The position numbers and the translations under genes are program-made. From assembly GCF_963855985.1 (NCBI RefSeq), contig NC_087097.1, forward strand, positions 343,001-407,000: 64,000 bases of DNA, in the 5' to 3' direction. Of the stretch, positions 49,720-62,524 are shown in pieces. The number at the start of each line of letters is the position of its first letter. Positions within the stretch are counted from its first letter, which is position 1. The notes below the pieces were generated by a model. It was not told the DNA's origin. It saw nothing but the letters and a program-made list of their open reading frames with translations, and did not search any database. This stretch comes from Ostrinia nubilalis. Taxonomy: Eukaryota; Arthropoda; Insecta; Lepidoptera; Crambidae.

Positions 49720-50030
49720 CTTCTAAGCAACACATAAATTAACGAAGTTACCAACATGCTAACTTTCCGTATGCGTTGATCAAACCTCTGTCTTGTAGGT
49801 ACCGAAGACGGCCCTATTCATTCCTTATACGTATATTGACAGGCCTAAAAGTTTCACATTTAGGCAGATTGAGTCGGTTTGAACGTTCATAATATTCAAA
49901 TAACTTTAATTGGGCGTAACTTTGAAATTCAATTATTGAAGTTTGTTGCTTTCATGGTCGTAGCTGTTTCGGGTTTGATTCTATATCGTACGTGCAATCA
50001 GGAAATCGTTCTCTGTCTGTAAATGACATT
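49720..50030. other. No feature recognised
   Basis: AT-rich intergenic or intronic sequence. Confidence 0.3.
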
Positions 50031-50071
50031 AATTGCATACTGAGGAAGCTATTCATGTGATGGAGTTATCT

Positions 50072-51135
50072 TTGAAAAACATCTTGCAGCCTCCCGAACA
50101 AGCCGGATTTCAAAAAGGTTACAGTACCATAGACGTATGGATGTGCATACGCTGCGACAGGTTATACAGAAGACTGAAGAGTATAACTTGCCACTATGCT
50201 TGGCGTTCATGGACTATGAGAAGGTCTTCGATTCGGTATGTCTACCTTGGACAAACGATCCAGCTAAGTAGGTCCAATTTCGAGAAAGAGGTCAATCGTC
50301 GAATCCAACTCGGCTGGGCAGCGTTCGGGAAACTACGCAACATCGTTTCGTCCAAAATACCTCAGTGCCTGAAAACGAAAGTCTACAACCAATGTGTGTT
50401 ACCAGACTTATGGCTCGGAAACATGGCCTCTCACACTATAGGCCTTATACAGAATCTCATGTACCTATCCTAGAAACACAAGATCTTCAGATAGGCTAGT
50501 TCTTTCCTTTTGCCCAAGAACTTCACTTAAGAAAAATTGTTACTGCATGTGAATTGAGGTGTATAACAAAATTCCTGATGTACCTATATAAAAATGGCGC
50601 TACAAGATTGATGGTGAAAAAGCTTCGGGAATGGCTGACTACTGTTTGTTTCTACAGTGTTCGGGAATTACTTACCCGTAAATTTGCATGTTAAATATTT
50701 TAACAGAATAGAGTCCCTATTACATGTAGGTAACACAAACAATCTGTACTTTACTTACTTATTCTTGCAAATAAATATCTTTATCTCATAGTTGCACAGC
50801 GTGCTATGGAGAGGGCTATGCTTGGTATTTCTTTACGAGATCGAATCAGAAATGAGGAGACCCGTTAACGAATTTAAGCTGACGCTGACCTAGTCCGACG
50901 GATTAGCAAGCTGAAGTGGTAATAGGCAGTGCACATAGTATGCAGAACTGACGGCCGATGGGGCAGCAAGGTTCTGGAATGGAGGCCACGTACCGGAAAA
51001 CGCAACGTGGAAGTCCCCCACAAGGTGGACTGACGACATCATAAAGGTAGCACCAAGGCCGCTACCAATCGATCAACATGAAAAGCATTGGGGGAGGCCT
51101 ATGTTCAGCAGTGGACGTCCTATGGCTGAAATGAT
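50072..51135 (+). pseudogene. RTE LINE copy with internal deletion and an insertion
   Basis: 50072-50460 covers PPEQAGFQKGYSTIDV and, after a large deletion, RYVYLGQTIQLSRSNFEKEV and the C-terminal part. 50461-50789 is foreign sequence with TCTCAT at both edges. 50790-51135 resumes the RTE 3' end to GACGTCCTATGGCTGAAATG. Relative to 61250 the target lost about seven bases. Confidence 0.65.
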
Positions 51136-51139
51136 GATG

Positions 51140-51930
51140 ATGAAAAAAACATTCTTGGTCACACATACGTGCCGGACTGGATAGGATATAATAAATATCT
51201 GAAATGCATAGAAAGAAACAATATTTAATAGTTTGTATGATTCCTCAGAATCTAAAGTTAACCTAAAAAAATTTAACAAGATGTTGAAACCAAAGAAGCA
51301 ACACACAATTACCTACGAGTATATTGGATGCTAAATAAAAAAAAACTTTTTAACTTTCACTTAAAAACTAACGGTAGGTACGCACTATAATAATCGTAAT
51401 TTCATTTCATGGAATTTGAATTTAGTGCCAGCACGTCCAACGATCGTGGTACTAAAACACTTAAGCATTCGCGCGTCGCATCCCTTTATCGCCCTTACGG
51501 CCTTTGGAACATAGTGAAGTTCGAATGTCGATAGTCTGCAATGTCACTAATAATATTATAAAAAATCAAAAGTAGCTTTGCCTGTCTATAGTTCAGGTCC
51601 AAATCGCAGAGCCGTTTTTTTATTAATATAGCTGAACCTCAGTTAATTTCCAAGACTGCCGATGAATAAGCTTCGAACTCCTCCTATGTTCTTCTGATTA
51701 ATTTCGTTACGGGTCCAATGACAGTTTAACTTTCCCCCGGGACAAACTTGACCTTTATTGGTTGGGTTTTTGTGGCGGTCAAGCTGTAGATCCTGGCTAC
51801 ACAGGAGTTGCAGCGGTTGGAAAGAGAGGTGGGAATTGTCCCGTTTTGCTGATGAATAACTGAAATTTATTATAAATTACGCGGCGGTGTTACGCTGCCA
51901 CATAACCATAATTTATGCTCAGAGGCACGA
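51140..51930. other. No gene recognised
   Basis: AT-rich sequence; no coding or clear repeat signal. Confidence 0.35.
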
Positions 51931-51938
51931 AAACACAA

Positions 51939-52130
51939 TCCTACTAATATTATAAATGCGAAAGTTTGGATGTATGGATGTCTGGATGTCTGGCAAAAAC
52001 TACTGAAAGGATTTTGTTGAAACTTTACAGTACCTATTATTGTTTGTAACCCAGATTAACATATAGGTTATAATTTATGCTGATCTGTTACACTAAATTT
52101 TACGCGGGTGAAACCGCGGGCAAAAGCTAG
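51939..52130 (+). mobile_element. Helitron-like nonautonomous element
   Basis: A|TCCTACTAATATTATAAATG at the left and GCGGGCAAAAGCTAG|T at the right. It is the uninterrupted counterpart of 60409-62522. Confidence 0.55.
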
Positions 52131-53690
52131 TGGTTCATAACTGTTTTCTTGCGATGTCTCTAAAAAACTGTAAATAATAATATATGCCAAATTACATAAA
52201 AATCTGAGATCTAAATAGCTCTAGGCACATTTGGGATAATCGAATCCGCGTACCGCAGAGTCTACAACACTACTGTACAGTTTTCCTGCCCAACGACGAC
52301 TTAAGGGCTCTTGGTTTTATGTAACTTTAGTTTTAGTGGTTGCTAAACATTTCATAGTCTACGTGAATCGTTGTGTACGCCTGTTTCAGCTTTATTTACT
52401 CACCTCACACGTATAGAGAAGGGTATTTTAATGATTTTATGAAGGTAGGTGAATGTGACTACAACTTACATTGAAATTATTGTAAAGTTTTTGGCTGTAA
52501 AGCGAATAACTAGTAACGAAAAAATACGATGATTAAATAAAAAAAATAAACATTAACCGTTAAATTCTGATACTATGAGATTTGAGAACCAAATAAGCTG
52601 TTTTGTTGAAAATTTTAAATAATCAGCATAAGACAATACATGTTTCCAAGTTATGCAGCGAAGTTCAAAGTAGTGGCAGTGCTTTACACGTCAAAGACCC
52701 GGAACAGACGCGGATGCGGCGAGGGGCGCACGGGAGTGGAAAGGCCAAGTAAGTACATAGTACTAGTACCTACCTATAATTTTATAATAACGGTGCTTTC
52801 AACTTGTACTTTATTACTGTCACAAAGCAACCACTGAAAATTTTGCAGCTGGTACCTGCTTTTTGACACTGTGCGTATTTGTATTCTTAACTGACTTAAA
52901 AAAAGAGGATGATCTGTTTACTTTTTATAACAAAAATAAAAATCAACACAGTGTCAAAATACAGTCATTCAATAAAATTTCTTACAGAGTATACTGCGTA
53001 AAATTGAGCGAATATTAAGGCCGTTAACTCTATTGTTATCGACCCTATCAACGTTTGTCCACATTCCGTTAGCGCTAGATACCCTCATAACGCGTAACCT
53101 CTTCCGGTTAGAATAGTCTGACTGAATATTACGTAATGCGTAATATTCAGACTAATATCAAAGAATACTAAGTATACTCCTTTTACACTAAAAGTCTTTA
53201 TTTGTGTACAAAAATCTCTATATTTTTAATCTGAATTTAACAAAGTTTTATTTTCCTAAAAATGAATTCAATAAAGATAAATATCATCATATTATGCACT
53301 GGCACTCCTATGCGCGTATAGGGCAGTAACTAATTTATAAATAGTAGGCATAGAAAAGAAAATTAGTTATACGAGTATCATTCTAGTCTAGTAGAATTCT
53401 GTAGTACATTTACCGACATAGTGATGTATAAAAGCGGTATTAATAAGTTTGTGCTAAAACCAAATGACGTTTAATACCAAGCATTTCATGTGTTCCACTT
53501 CCCAATATCGAAAGAAAAAATGATGTTTCTAAATTGATGGCGCAAATAGTCCATGTTTGGAGATGAAATCACTTGATCCGCTCAGCCATATTGAATGCCA
53601 ACAGATTATGAGTCGAGGCTAATACTGCCGATGTTACAGTAATGATCAAACTAGACCAGCCAGCACATTACGATCAAACTCTCTTTCGTC
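52131..53690. other. Mostly unassigned; one hairpin
   Basis: Apart from the exon-like block, 53126-53160 contains an inverted pair (GTCTGACTGAATATTACG / CGTAATATTCAGAC). The rest is unremarkable. Confidence 0.35.
52659..52748 (+). CDS. Isolated exon-like block, low confidence
   Basis: A GC-rich 90-bp stretch in AT-rich DNA is bounded by an acceptor-like TTATGCAG and a strong donor GGCCAA|GTAAGT. Two frames are open: one reads KFKVVAVLYTSKTRNRRGCG, another EVQSSGSALHVKDPEQTRMR. No partner exon was found. Confidence 0.2.
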
Positions 53691-53694
53691 CTTC

Positions 53695-53998
53695 CTTTTT
53701 TCATGCAGGACAAGGCAAGTATTTGACCGCACCTGATCATAAGTGAGATGCAGTCTAGGATGGTACATACCTGCCCTGTAAGTGCCTATTAACTCTCCTC
53801 TTTAAAAGGCTAATGTGAGATAATTAAGTATCTTTGAAAGGAACTATTATCGCACCTCTCGTCCATACACCGTGACAAATGTTGTGCCTGGCTCTAATCG
53901 GAGATCAGACTTAATATTGTGCTATGTTGTTGTGTTAATTGTATTGTTATTGTTTGTTCTCTGTAGTTTTGCCTTAAATAAATAAATAAATAAAAAAA
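53695..53998 (+). mobile_element. Interspersed repeat pieces with a LINE-like tail
   Basis: 53695-53770 shares GTGAGATGCAGTCTAG and TTTGACCGCA with 56911-56975. 53920-53998 ends in (AAAT)n plus an A run. Confidence 0.45.
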
Positions 53999-54529
53999 AA
54001 TCAATTTTATTTAAGTCTACATTATTCTTGGTTAAAGAGTGAATAGTATGATATAGAGCGGTCTGCTAAAAAAAATTAAGCATTAAACGTTTCAGACAAT
54101 ACTATAAAAAATTATGTAAATCATGTTATGAGCAAACAAAATATTTGCTTTGATTTGATTTCAATCTGAAATGATAATAAAATTAATATCTGGACCGTTA
54201 CATTTGCGCTGCAGTTAAGGGTCCTCTCGCTAATACTGAAGCGATGTTTCGCAAAGCGGATTTGTCGGCCGAAGCAAAGGAAGGGTTCGGGTTCAAAATT
54301 ATGTTCGAAACTCAAGTTATGTTTATAAAGGATTGCTATGAATAGATGTTTCGAAATCGCATAAAGTTATTATTCTGTTCAAATAACGCCTCGTGTTCCT
54401 CTTCATTACGAACTCTCGTACTTACATAACTTTGTACAACTGCCAAAAAGGTGTGATACACGTAAAAATACATTGAAAATATCAAAATGTCTAAGGGGTT
54501 TTGCCCAATGTCTATGATGGTAAAAGCAG

Positions 54530-54640
54530 TCGCCTGGCAAGCCAAGGGCCGTGGGCTCGATACCCACCTTAGACAATAAATTCAAGTTATTTCAAATTCA
54601 GTTTGAGATGCGACTCTTAACCCTGAAAATTGTAATAACT
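54530..54640 (+). mobile_element. tRNA-derived SINE
   Basis: GGCTCGATACC (54554-54564) is a degenerate B box; the downstream GAGATGCGACTCTTAA is shared with 38645-38780. Confidence 0.5.
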
Positions 54641-54654
54641 ATGAGTAACACTTC

Positions 54655-54956
54655 TATCGTCGGCTGTTAGGTGTAGTGGTTCGAAACGGACTACTATTCC
54701 GGAGGTAGCGGGTTCGATTCCCGCACAGTACAAATATTTGAGAAATTCGGCCGGGCAGAAATTGAAATGATGAATTTTAATTTCTGTGACGGGTCTGGGT
54801 GTTACTATGTATAATATGTATGTATTAAAAAAAAAAGTATATAAGTAGTATCCGTTAAGCTAGCACCCATAACACAGGCATTAAGTTGCTTACTTTGGGG
54901 CTAGCTGGCGCTGTGTGAAATTGTCCAAAGATTTATTATTATTATTGTTATTATTT
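54655..54956 (+). mobile_element. tRNA-derived SINE with full body
   Basis: A-box-like TAGTGGTTCG and a perfect B box GGTTCGATTCC (54711-54721). The body has GGGTCTGGGTGTTACTATGT and ends in an (ATT)n run. It resembles a tRNA 5'-to-3' but lacks a proper acceptor stem, so it is not called a tRNA. Confidence 0.65.
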
Positions 54957-55150
54957 GTGTGCATGAACATATTTGTTTGTATTGGACTGGGTGTTTTCTA
55001 TGTATAATAAGTATGTATTTACAAAAAAAAAAGTATTTAAGTATGTTTATATCCGTTGTCTAGTACCCATAGTACAAGCTTTGCTTAGTTTGGGACTAGA
55101 AGCGCAGTGTAAAATGTCCAAAGATATTTATTTATTATTATTATTATTTC
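54957..55150 (+). mobile_element. Truncated second copy of the same SINE body
   Basis: TGGACTGGGTGTTTTCTATG, GTACCCATAGTACAAGCTTT and a final (ATT)n run repeat the 3' half of 54780-54956. Confidence 0.6.
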
Positions 55151-57460
55151 TTAATTTAATGTACAGTCTTGTCGTGATGGGCTTAGGGACAGAACTAGTA
55201 ATAAGAGAAATAACATTTGCTGCTGAGTGATTACATTTAGTTCGTAAGTCTTGTCAGACTTAGGCTTAACTGTAGGCAAGGCCGTTTCCTTAATAACGGT
55301 CCAAGGCCACTCACCAATGATCCTAGTTAATATCTGACAAAATTAAACTATTATTATGGTTATAAGACTACTGTTAAAAACGAGAAAAACACTAACACTC
55401 AGTATTGGATACCGGCTGCAATGGATATTATTGGGATAAGCCATGCATGCCCGCTCCCTAATGGACGGCTCTTTTTGTAAAGGATAAAATATGTGCTTTT
55501 GTAGCATAGTAACAAATTATATGGTGTTACCATGTTCGGTTACAGGGTGTTAACATACTAGTAAGCGGTTATTTATTTATTTGAAGGTTAATAAAAGCAG
55601 GAAAATAGATTATCAGGTAAAAGTATCTAAGATTGGCAAATTACTGTTTGGTTTCTTTCTTTTTCTCGAGAGAGAACCAATAGAAGTTGAAATATGATTA
55701 CGAATCAAGTTTTTAATAGACTGATTTTCATAGAAAAATAAATATCTACGCATTTTGAATGTTAATTTAAAAATCCTTCAAGTTAAATCAAGTTTCAGAC
55801 AGCGATAAATTCTATAAAACATTTTTAAATAAAATAAATCTCAGAAACGTCCAAGTTTAAATTGATTCGGGGTATAACTTTTTAACTTCCATTTGTAAAG
55901 ACAAATTAGCTGAACTCTACTAATGTTAAATTCACGTAATTAGATTAAAAATGTCTCTGTTTAGAACTCCCAATGGCTTTTATTTCATTACGAAACAGAC
56001 AGCTTTAAGAATGTTTCTTAACTTACATTTTTTTTTAATAAAAAATAATGTAGTTTTAGTTTAAGCTATGTGCCATTCATTAATATTAATAACGAAGTAC
56101 GAACACAAAAAGTAAATACGACACCATAGGGTTCAATAAATACAAAACATTATCAAGATCAGCAAAGAGGAAAACTATCTTCTCCCATGAATAACTTTAA
56201 TCCATCGCACGGAAAAAAACAGGCCAAGTCGTTCGAGCATTTGCCCCTCGCAATAAATATTGCTATTATAATGCTCGCGCGACCGCTAATACTGCTCGGT
56301 TGATTTACGACCGCTGCAATTTGTGTTGCTTCTGCATTATTTGCATTTAACGAAATCACAATACCTTTGGAATTGTATTCGTTCTAATTTGCTCTTATCT
56401 GTCTTGATTTTCGTGATTCGATTACTTATTATGAAAAGTTTAACCTACGATTGATACATTAAAAACTAATAATTTGGTAAATCATTATTCTAAGAGGTTA
56501 GTTTCAAATACATTTATCTGATCATTGCCATCGTGATCTTGTCAACTCTCGTTCGTTCGTGTTCGTTTTTCTCGTTTTGCCAATAATTTTATTTATATTG
56601 CCAACCCGAAAAGAATGAAAAGGAATTAAATTACTTTCCAATTCAATTGGCAATCTAAGCCTGAAGTACCGTGCCGAATAAAAGTTATCCTCCTCCACAA
56701 GCTCATCACGATTTACGTTCTCTAATGAATACAGATACGATGAGCCAATTACAGGGCGCCGCACGTCCCCGACTGTCATCAATGCAATCGAAACTTGGCT
56801 TTATTTTACTCTGTTATTCCTCTTAGTTGTGTTTCTAATTGAAAAGCATCGCGATTAAGAAACACAAAGTGCCTCGATAACAACTTTTTGGAACGGTTTT
56901 CCATTTTTCTTATGCAAGACGAGGCAGGTGTTTGACCGCAATCACACCTGGTGTTAAGTGAGATGCAGTCTAGACATTTCAAACCCCAGTCAACAGTCAA
57001 CCATTGTTGACTGCTGTCTGCAGGTCTCTATTACCGAGTCAGGTTAACATAGCTAGTTGAACGTTTTATAATGTTATTCAGAAAAAACTTAACGATTTTA
57101 AATTCACGACCAGTTTCATCGGTTTCAGATACACTAAAAAAATTGTTTGGTTACTGCTTACTTAACAAAAGTGACCACCGAATAGCTTTGGTTATGAGGA
57201 ACAAAATTATGCGTAAATTGAACAGAATTTTTTTTAATGATTAGCTCCCACTGGTTTTGGTTATATTTAACACTTACTTCGTCAGTCACGTTTTTTCTAG
57301 GTAAGCAGTACCCAAACATGTTTTTCAGTTTAGTTATCTGACATGGGTATTATGCTATCTAAAAGATGAAGGGAGTCAGATTTGCTGAGTAGAATATCGA
57401 ATTATTACATTAACTCTACGATTGAACGGTGGCTAAGCAAAACAAGAGATTTTCATTATG
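55151..57460. other. No confident gene
   Basis: An 86-codon minus-strand frame at 56522-56782 has mixed codon use (LENVNRDELVEEDNFYSARY) but no splice partner. 56911-56975 is the repeat seen at 53695. The rest is AT-rich. Confidence 0.35.
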
Positions 57461-57466
57461 TATTAA

Positions 57467-59517
57467 GGGGGTGCAGCGCCGACGAAAAATTACGATTTGC
57501 TAGCCGAGATAGCGTTGGCGCAACGAACTAACACGATCGCACACAAACTACTTTACAGAGTAGAGACAAAAGAGACTCAATACAGAGTAAAAACACGTAT
57601 TTCACTAATTTTGCTAAACAAAAAGTGAGTTTATAATACTAAAGGATGGTTAGATATTTTAATTAGAAAAAAGGAAGGATTTGATTTTTTGTTGGTATTG
57701 CTGCGAAAATTCTTACACAATAAAAATCCTAACTAATATTGATTCTTCTGATGAACAAAGGCGTTAAAAAAGTTTCGTAAAAGAGTATTTTTCCTAGACG
57801 TTCAATTCAAATAGGCTGTCAACGTAGTGTCTTTCCATTATATACATGGTCAGAATGCAAGGGTGTGAAACTAATCGAGTATAGTTTGGAAATAACTTTT
57901 TTTTACTAAACTCTTCCAAACTGTATGAGCAGTTGCGCAAATACCGCGTGTAGGTACGCTACTCTAAATAAAAATGTTATCTATTTATTTATTTAATCCT
58001 ACCTAATCAGTTTATTTTGAAAAACCACTTCCGCAAGAGTGTTAAAAATCTAGTTTTATATTGATTTGATAAAATGTATTTAAGTTATAAGAAATAAAAA
58101 TACTCTTAAATGTAATTCCATATTTTACTGAATTTTACTGTATAAGTATCAAACTAACTTTTTCACACTCTTGTCAAGTGTAAGTGGTGTAGTATTGTTT
58201 GAAACGGAGAAGCGAGCATTCACAATACAAATTAAACACGACTGTATTCAGTACGCAAAATTCGTGTATACTTTGTACTGTAGTCGCAGATTTACGAAGA
58301 GTATTACAAAATATAGACGACTAGTTTCCTACGGCTGCGTTCCATTCATGCATACTTTTGTAAAACAATGCCCATCTCTGGAGTGGTAGTACACATGAAA
58401 GTTATTACAAGAAATTTATTACTTTATTAGTAAAGAACCTCGTTCAAAAGTCTCTTTAAACTTTCGAGACGGCGCTTCCTACCACCCGTACCACCCCCGC
58501 GTACCCCGCTATACCTGGGGGCATTATTTTGAGAAATTTATTAAATAACTAAAAAAACACGAATTAAAATGCAGATTTTTTTCAAAATGTATAATTTTTT
58601 TATTATTTGTTGCCATTTTCTGAGTATTTTATGTATTTTTTTTAGTATCGCCTGTTATTTAGCATTATTACTGTTTTTATTTTATCAGGACATACCTCTT
58701 ATTTCAAAAGTTAGTACGTTTTCTTTACAATAAGTAATCAGAAGAAAAAAAAATCAATAAATTAAAAAAAACACTCAAAAATTTTTTGACCTCTTTTTTT
58801 CTCGATGAAGTTCTCGAGAAAGTTCTCGGGATTGCTCAGACAAACGTGAAATCTCCAAGTAGATTCGTTTTTGTTTGTTTTCTTAGTCGTTAGTTCTCAT
58901 TGTTATGATCAAAAAGTAACTTGAAAATTGTAACCTTAAGGTGCGTATTGTAATGCTCGGTTCTCCTCCTTTACTGTAATGGTTGCAAGGGTTTTCTAGC
59001 CATATTAACTATAAAATAAGTAAAATATTTTTTCGTAACAATCGAAGTCATAACAAAACAGATACTATTTGCATGCTCTGCGCTCTACACTACTCTGTAA
59101 GGGATTGACAAACGTACATTTGACACTTGACAGCTACGATAAAGCAAAACGCCTGTTGATTTCTTTACGGCAAAGTTTTTTTTGGGAAAATCAAAAATTC
59201 TCAATATTAATGCATTAATACCAAAAACGAAAAAGGGGGCGACCTTCAAAATATTAATTTATACATTTCCATATAAAAATTATTGCTTCATACGTTAAAT
59301 TAACAAAGTTCTCGAAGAAATAAATTTTCCATATGTCTCCATTTTAAATGTTGTTTATATTTTTTTTACGTATTTATTTAAAATTTCGAAAAGGCGGCGA
59401 CCTAGATCAAGGATTGGGCTACCCTACACAAGTTCCTTTGATGGATTTAAGTCACTAATCGCAGAGCACTCGTGATTTAAAAATATGTCATTTTTAAGAA
59501 TTCTGTGCAGGACCCCC
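57467..59517. mobile_element. Possible TTAA-flanked element
   Basis: TTAA at 57463-57466 and 59518-59521, with ends GGGGGTGCAGC and (complement) GGGGGTCCTGCA. Only about six terminal bases match exactly, so the call is weak. It includes a partial relative of the 13953-15058 MITE at 58515-58805. Confidence 0.35.
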
Positions 59518-59521
59518 TTAA

Positions 59522-60400
59522 GGATAAAAGGAAATAATACATTACAACTTTTTTGTTCCCACTATCCTTATTCTTACTGCTGACTTAGTATTTTAATTTC
59601 CTCGCTCCCTACTTCGGTATACTTACTGTAGTCGTATCGAGGACACTTATCATAAATAAGAAAAGGCGAAGCAATTCGTTAGCCGAGCAAAACAACAAGT
59701 TATATGAATAGTAGAGATGGATATAGTAGGATTATTAAATTGACCACTGCCCGATGGACAGATTAAGAATAATCAAAGGTCCAAAATGTAAGCTGTAAGT
59801 GGCAAACCTCTCTATCTTCAGCGTTAGAAGCCTGTAGACGGGTTCAAAATTATTACGCAGATTTTAACAGTTCAAAGTGATAATTATCTTATGTTTTATT
59901 CAACAATAATTCAGGCCAAAGGCAAGAACCAACTAAAGTCTGTTGTTATACAAAGTTGTTGAAGTAAATAATTCGCTTTTGGTGATGGAAGATTTCGCTT
60001 ATTAATTTTAACAAAACGAACCATAATATCGTTAAATATTCGAAGGAGCGGAGGAGGCTTTTGTCCTCATTTACACAGTCCTCACTGAGGTTAGCATTCT
60101 TGACGTTTGACATATCGACCTCTCTCTGTTTGAAGACAAGTGTCACCTACAACCAACCTACTTAAACTACCCCCACTATGCTATATTAGGGCCCATTCCA
60201 CATAAATTACGGAAACAATAAATGTCGCATTGCTTGGCTCATGATTTGTAGTTCTGTTCAAATGACTTTAGAGAGTGAGTAAGGATGGGCGATGTGATCA
60301 TCATGTGTTAATCTCTTTCTAACACCGTATTTCTTTGTAGCAACGACTCTACCACCATATTTAGTGGATTTTTGGCAAAAATTCGGCCCTGGGCATAAGG
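59522..60400. other. No gene recognised
   Basis: AT-rich; a 66-codon minus frame at 59946-60146 is unsupported. Confidence 0.35.
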
Positions 60401-60536
60401 GATTGTTATCTTACTAATATTATAAATGCGAAAGTTTGGATGTCTGGATGTTTGTTACTCTTTCACGCAAAAACTACTGAACGGAATTTGATAAAACTTT
60501 ACAGTATTATTGTTTCTAACCCAGAATAACATATAG

Positions 60537-62451
60537 CGTCGGTTGATTGCAAGAAGTAATTAACTAGCAGAAACATGATTTCGAGAAATAGCTTAATGAA
60601 GTTTGGAGAGACAAAAAGCCATTTAAAAAAAAATATAATAGGTAGCGAAGCAATGAAAATGCCGATACATAAAAATAAGTCTTAGTAATCATTTTTAGTT
60701 ACTGGCATTTCAAAATAACGTACACAGTATTTAAAAAAAATCAAAATATGAAGTTAATGTCTTTTGACTGACGGCCAACTATAACAAACCAAGAAGTAAT
60801 TACTTTTTACTTTATCGGATTACCGTGATACATGTTAAATCAAGTTAAATTACGTTTAAAATAATATAATAAACAATCATAATCATCATTTCAGCCATAG
60901 GACGTCCACTGCTGAACATAGGCCTCCCCTAATGCTTTCCACGTTGATCGATTGGTAGCGGCCTGCATCCAGCGCTTCCCTGCTACCTTTACGATGTCGT
61001 CGGTCCACCTTGTAGGTGGACGTCCCACGCTGCGTTTTCCGGTACGCGGCCTCCATTCCAGAACCTTGCTGGCCCATCGGCCATCAGTTCTGCGTACTAT
61101 ATGCCCTGTCCATTGCCACTTCAGCTTTCTAATCCGTCGGGCTATGTCAGCGACTTTAGTTCGTTTACGGATTTCCTCATTTCTGATTCGATCTCGCAAA
61201 TAAACACCAAGCATAGCCATAGCCCTCTCCATAGCACGCTGTGCAACTTTCAGCTTCTGTATAAGGCCTATAGTGAGAGGCCACGTTTCCGAGCCATAAG
61301 TTATCACTGGTAACACACATTGGTTGTAGACTTTCGTCTTCAGGCACTGCGGTATTTTGGACGAAAAGATGTTACGTAGTTTCCCGAACGCTGCCCAGCC
61401 GAGTTGGATTCTCAAAATTGGACCTACCTAGCTGGATCGTTTGTCCGAGGTAGACATACTTGTCAACAATCTCGAGAGTTGAGCTCCCAACTGAAACTGG
61501 GTAGGGCGCAACATGGACATTCGACATAAGCTTCGTTTTGTCCATGTTCATCCTCAGGCCTACCTGTTGGGAAACTCGATTAAGGTCTTCGAGCATTGTG
61601 CCAAGATCTTCCAACGATTCTGCCATGACCACAATATCGTCGGCAAACCGAAGGTGAGTGATGTACTCGCCATTAATGTTTATGCCGAATCCTTTCCATT
61701 CCAGGAGTTTGAAAGCGTCTTCCAATGCAGCGCTGAACAGTTTCGGAGATATAACATCTCCCTGCCTAACGCCTCGCTGCAGTGGAATCGCCTTCGTGCT
61801 CTGCTCCTGTACTCGGACCGACATGGTGGCGTTTTTGTACAAGCACTTCAGCACCTCGATATACCGATAGTCAATACGGCACCGCTGGAGAGATTGTAAC
61901 ACTGCCCAAGTCTCAATCGAATCGAAGGCCTTCTCATAGTCCACGAACGCCAAGCATAGTGGCAAGTTATACTCCTTAGTCTTCTGTATAACCTGTCGCA
62001 GCGTATGGATGTGGTCTATGGTACTATAACCTTTTCGGAATCCGGCTTGTTCGGGAGGCTGGAAGTCATCGAACCTACCCGCGAGACGGTTCATGATGAC
62101 TCTCGAAAACAGTTTGTAGACATGACTCAGATTTTATCACTATTTGGTTGAAAGTTTTTTACACAAAAAGTCATTATAAATCTTTATTAAGTTGTGGCAG
62201 TTAGTCAAAAAAAAAGTGTGTATCGACTATGTTACGACACAAAATCATTAATGGACAATAATTATTTTAATGCTATAAAAATTGACAAAACTGGATTTAT
62301 CAAGTTTTACAAAAATAAATCTTCCAAAGTACGGCAGATATCCATTTAGCGATTTTTGCATAATATAGTATAAGTCGCGGACAATATCGCCATGCTAGTA
62401 TGGACACTTAATGACTTTTTGTAGTTAATGACTTCTTGCAATCAGCCGACG
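60537..62451. mobile_element. TIR DNA transposon carrying a LINE
   Basis: About 27-bp inverted ends, GTCGGTTGATTGCAAGAAGT on the left and a near complement on the right (two mismatches). ATATAG and ATTAG at the borders may be a degenerate target duplication. There is no transposase; its interior is largely the LINE at 60885-62132. Confidence 0.6.
60885..62132 (-). pseudogene. RTE-clade LINE, 5' truncated, one frame break
   Basis: On the minus strand the RT part (62132-61420) contains FRKGYSTIDHIHTLRQVIQK, AFVDYEKAFDS, GVRQGDVISPKLF and the catalytic FADD in LRFADDIVVMAE. A deletion of about 17 bp near 61410 shifts the frame. The second part (61415-60891) encodes the C-terminus with GSETW and the usual WxxHxxR-type region and ends near GEAYVQQW. 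It is the best-preserved copy of the RTE family scattered through the window. Confidence 0.85.
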
Positions 62452-62524
62452 ATTAGGCTATAATTTATGACGATCTGTGACAGACTAAATTTCACGCGGG
62501 TGAAACCTCGGGCAAAAGCTAGTA

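Larger units (their letters stand above)
44279..49720 (+). pseudogene. LINE reverse-transcriptase fragment split by two DNA transposons
   Basis: Pieces of one RT frame lie at 44279-44384 (SDKGNYRP-like), 47876-48074 (FGFRPGLSTE, then a KAFD-type motif) and 49589-49720 (LECGVRQGGLSSPKL). Removing the two insertions (44389-47871 with TTAA; 48078-49585 with TAA) brings them into order. The copy is old and frame-broken. Confidence 0.65.
60409..62522 (+). mobile_element. Helitron-like element split by a TIR transposon
   Basis: Left part 60409-60536 starts A|TCTTACTAATATTATAAATG; right part 62452-62522 ends GGGCAAAAGCTAG|T. Together they match 51939-52130. Confidence 0.6.

Noticed and set aside
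54655..54735. Possible tRNA gene with a perfect B box
   Set aside because: No matching acceptor stem, followed by a SINE body and (ATT)n tail; a second truncated copy of the body lies next to it.
56522..56782. 86-codon minus-strand frame with mixed codon use
   Set aside because: No splice partner, no upstream start context and no recognised domain; left as unsupported.
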